Shown here: positions 5,244 to 7,127 of the stretch, one piece after another
Layout: each line of letters starts with the position of its first letter
Numbering within the stretch: the first letter of the stretch is position 1
Source of the DNA: Oscillospiraceae bacterium
GTDB lineage: Bacteria > Bacillota_A > Clostridia > Oscillospirales > Acutalibacteraceae
Direction of reading: 5' to 3'
Length of the DNA stretch: 7,127 nucleotides
Assembly (NCBI GenBank): GCA_003519645.1
Contig: DOWI01000064.1
Span: 3,704-10,830 of the forward strand
Notes under the pieces: generated by a model
Databases searched by the model: none
Told to the model about the DNA's origin: nothing
The model's input: only the letters and a program-made list of their open reading frames with translations
Position numbers and translations under genes: made by a program

Positions 5244-6974
5244 TTGCCGAAACGCAATAAACAAAGCTTTCTGCACGGTGCGCTAATTCTCTCTTTCGCC
5301 GCCATACTGACTAAAATAATCGGCGCACTTTTATTTAAGATTCCCTTGCAAAATATTAACATGACCGCGTACGGATATTTCACGTTAGCATTTAATATAT
5401 ATGTACCCATTTATACTGTATCAACCGCAGGTTTTCCGATTGCTGTTTCGCGTATGGTGTCGCATAGCCTGACATTAGGACGGTATCGAGACATCAAGAT
5501 TATTCACAAAGTAGCAAACAAGGTGTTTTTAATTACGGGCTCTGTCGGTACCTTATTGATGATCCTGTCAGCGTTTATTTATCCAAGCTTCGTAAAGATG
5601 GAAAATGCGCGGCTTGCGATGCTGGTTATGGCTCCCTCAGTATTATTCTGCTGTTTGCTTACATCATATCGCGGAGTATACGGAGGCTCGAGAAATATGA
5701 TCCCTACTGCTATATCACAAATTGTCGAAGCGGTAGGAAAGCTGATTTTTGGCATTTCACTTGCAGCGGGAGCGCTTTATCTTGGGCAGTGGCAGTTCAG
5801 TCACGGTCAGGTTGTATACGGAATTGTAGCTGAATCTTCAGAACAAGCACTGGAGTACAGCCTTCCTTATATAGCCGCTGGCGGAATGTTCGGCGTTACG
5901 GCAGGCTCGTTTTTTTCTTTCGCCTATTTGGTATTGTTTTATCGCAGAAACGGAAGCGGTATCACAAGACAGGAACTTGAAAATGCCCCCAAGCCGAAGC
6001 GGCCGAATGTGATTTTCAGATCGCTCCTGCGGTTTGCAATTCCTGTAGCTTTGGGCACATTAGCAACTCAGCTAACTACATTGATTGACGCTATATCTTT
6101 TCAGAAGTGTCTGGCAATCGTGATCGAAAAGAATGGCAACATACTGCGTGAGATTTACAGTCAAGTTATATCAGCAGGAAAAGTAAATGATTTAAATGGG
6201 TTTTTAACCGGTACACGGGACGCCGCATTGACGTATGTAAATCTTGTTCCGAATATAACCCTGTCTTTAGGAATCAGTGCGCTTCCCGTTATTACCTCTG
6301 CGTGGGCTCTGAATGATAGAGTACAGCTTCGCAGGATGGTTTCAAACGTATTGAGAATTACATTACTCATATCATTGCCGTCAGGCATCGGACTTTCTGT
6401 TCTTGCAAAGCCTATCCTGAAAATGTTTTATGATCCATTTGTGGTTCAAGTGGCAGGCCCTCAGCTTGAAGTGCTGGGTATATCTGTCGTGTTTATATGT
6501 CTGGTTGCTCCCATTAATGCAATGCTTCAGGCAATGGGTCGAGCGGATGTTCCTGCAAAGATTGTGTTGGTCGGCGGCGCAGTCAAGCTTTTCCTTAATA
6601 TTGTCCTTGTACTGAATCCTAGGATTAATGTGATTGGTTCCGCATACAGTACCGTGGCTTGTTATACGATTATGGTTATATTAAGTTTTGTTTTTCTTAA
6701 GCGTATTATGGGCATGAAACTCCGTTGGCGCTCTATATTCTTAAAGCCGTTATTTGCAACTGTATGCTGCAGCACGGCAGCTTGGGCTGTAAACGGGATA
6801 TTATCAAGGTTTGTTTCTAATAGTATATCGGTATTGTCTGCCATTTCGGTGGCTGTATTTGTTTATATATGGGCGTTACTGTCTATAAGGGCGGTAAAGC
6901 GCGAGGACGTTTTAATGTTGCCAAAAGGACAAAAAATTGCGCAGATACTTGAAAAATACGATTGGATAGGTTAA
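5244..6974 (+). CDS. Polysaccharide/lipid-linked oligosaccharide flippase, SpoVB/YabM-like (MOP/MVF superfamily)
   Basis: This 576-residue polytopic membrane protein has many hydrophobic spans (for example about 11-33, 45-68, 92-113, 122-141, 158-181, 208-232, 262-284, 330-350, 368-395, 408-428, 438-457, 466-486, 500-520, 526-548), consistent with 14 helices. The N-terminal signature FLHGALILSFAAILTKIIGA, the SYRGVYGG loop, AMLQAMGRADVPAKI (427-440) and the tail REDVLMLPKGQKI are typical of the SpoVB/YtgP/YabM group related to MurJ. Such proteins flip lipid-linked sugar precursors across the cytoplasmic membrane, for peptidoglycan, cortex or polysaccharide. Residues 288-328, between two membrane segments, look longer than usual for the group. 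The start is TTG 5244 with GAGAGGG at 5226-5232, 11 bases upstream; no ATG precedes the conserved N-terminus. The downstream mazG matches the yabM-yabN order of Bacillus, favouring a YabM-like orthologue over SpoVB itself. The cargo is unknown. Confidence 0.88.
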   Translation: MPKRNKQSFLHGALILSFAAILTKIIGALLFKIPLQNINMTAYGYFTLAFNIYVPIYTVSTAGFPIAVSRMVSHSLTLGRYRDIKIIHKVANKVFLITGSVGTLLMILSAFIYPSFVKMENARLAMLVMAPSVLFCCLLTSYRGVYGGSRNMIPTAISQIVEAVGKLIFGISLAAGALYLGQWQFSHGQVVYGIVAESSEQALEYSLPYIAAGGMFGVTAGSFFSFAYLVLFYRRNGSGITRQELENAPKPKRPNVIFRSLLRFAIPVALGTLATQLTTLIDAISFQKCLAIVIEKNGNILREIYSQVISAGKVNDLNGFLTGTRDAALTYVNLVPNITLSLGISALPVITSAWALNDRVQLRRMVSNVLRITLLISLPSGIGLSVLAKPILKMFYDPFVVQVAGPQLEVLGISVVFICLVAPINAMLQAMGRADVPAKIVLVGGAVKLFLNIVLVLNPRINVIGSAYSTVACYTIMVILSFVFLKRIMGMKLRWRSIFLKPLFATVCCSTAAWAVNGILSRFVSNSISVLSAISVAVFVYIWALLSIRAVKREDVLMLPKGQKIAQILEKYDWIG

Positions 6975-6986
6975 TATAGACAATAT

Positions 6987-7007
6987 GAAAGCCAATACTT
7001 GGTTTTT
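6987..7007 (+). terminator. Weak hairpin with T-run between flippase and mazG
   Basis: AAAGCCAA (6988-6995) can pair with TTGGTTTT (6999-7006) around a TAC loop, including one G-U pair, and the T-run forms part of the stem. Only two G-C pairs hold it and the loop is minimal, so it could at most be a weak attenuator. The next gene has its own good ribosome binding site only 10 bases further on, so read-through is expected. Confidence 0.15.
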
Positions 7008-7016
7008 CGAGCTGCC

Positions 7017-7022
7017 AGGGGG
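7017..7022 (+). promoter_or_regulatory. Shine-Dalgarno for mazG
   Basis: AGGGGG lies 7 bases before ATG 7030, supporting that start even though only the gene's beginning is visible. Confidence 0.65.
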
Positions 7023-7029
7023 ATAGAAA

Positions 7030-7127
7030 ATGGCTGTTGATTACAAGCAAAAGGGTCATTATGAAATTGATGATCTTCTGGAAATAATGCGGTTATTACG
7101 TTCTCCGGATGGCTGTCATTGGGATAG
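7030..7127 (+). CDS. mazG: MazG nucleoside triphosphate pyrophosphohydrolase (5' end only)
   Basis: Only the first 32 codons are present; the gene runs off the right edge. The stretch DDLLEIMRLLRSPDGCHWD is a clear version of the MazG N-terminal signature (LLxIMxxLRxPxGCPWD), with His in place of the usual Pro before the Trp. MazG is a cytosolic, magnesium-dependent all-alpha pyrophosphohydrolase that converts NTPs or aberrant dNTPs to NMPs and pyrophosphate. Its Mg-binding Glu/Asp residues lie beyond the window. In Bacillus the corresponding yabN gene encodes a methyltransferase-MazG fusion; here the MazG signature starts about 15 residues after the ATG, so this is the stand-alone form without the N-terminal methylase. 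The gene starts 55 bases after the flippase stop codon, and co-transcription is likely. Confidence 0.88.
   Translation, partial: MAVDYKQKGHYEIDDLLEIMRLLRSPDGCHWD

Noticed and set aside
5078..5410. Minus-strand open frame of 110 codons across the deaminase-flippase junction
   Set aside because: It is antisense to two well-supported genes, matches no protein family I recognise, and has no convincing start context.
1..7127. Mobile element, phage, defence system or CRISPR array
   Set aside because: No transposase, integrase, terminal inverted repeats, repeat-spacer pattern or defence domain is visible; the genes are conserved housekeeping families in one direction.

Overview
The window looks like chromosomal DNA from a spore-forming, low-to-mid GC Firmicute, most likely class Clostridia (an Oscillospiraceae/Ruminococcaceae-like lineage is my guess). 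The reasons are the Clostridia-type HemZ next to a glyoxalase II-like hydrolase, strong AGGAGG ribosome binding sites, a SpoVB/YabM-type flippase directly followed by mazG, and a small coiled-coil zinc-ribbon protein of the sort common in that class. All genes lie on the + strand and are tightly packed. No stretch over 300 bases lacks a gene. I see no mobile element, CRISPR array, tRNA or rRNA.

Layout. Positions 1-2586 hold three overlapping genes: the 3' end of a metallo-beta-lactamase-fold hydrolase, hemZ (radical SAM, coproporphyrinogen oxidase family), and a P-loop uridine kinase-like nucleoside kinase. The overlaps are 17 and 26 bases, which points to one mRNA with translational coupling. 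A 77-base gap (2587-2663) contains a good sigma-A-like promoter (TTGATT-N17-TAGAAT) and a perfect Shine-Dalgarno. It opens a second group: a 120-residue zinc-ribbon protein of unknown role, a trimeric-type purine nucleoside phosphorylase, and an MTA/SAH deaminase-type amidohydrolase, whose best start is 3895 rather than the longest frame's 3847. A 62-base gap with a perfect TATAAT box then leads to a 14-TM-class MOP/MVF flippase with a TTG start, followed by the first 32 codons of mazG, which runs off the end.

How the genes fit together. The middle of the window has a purine/nucleoside salvage flavour. The amidohydrolase would deaminate the adenine ring of 5'-methylthioadenosine, S-adenosylhomocysteine or adenosine. 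The phosphorylase could then split the resulting inosine-type nucleoside to hypoxanthine and a (modified) ribose-1-phosphate. The upstream kinase would phosphorylate a nucleoside, and MazG would hydrolyse non-canonical NTPs. The flippase-mazG pair matches the yabM-yabN order of Bacillus and belongs to cell-envelope/spore-envelope biology rather than salvage.

Overall this is mostly a conserved housekeeping region. I found no convincing new biological system. The points most worth a second look are the adjacent phosphorylase-deaminase pair (with an Asp where a ribose-contacting His is usual), the compact nucleoside kinase, the uncharacterised zinc-ribbon protein, and an apparent insertion in the flippase.
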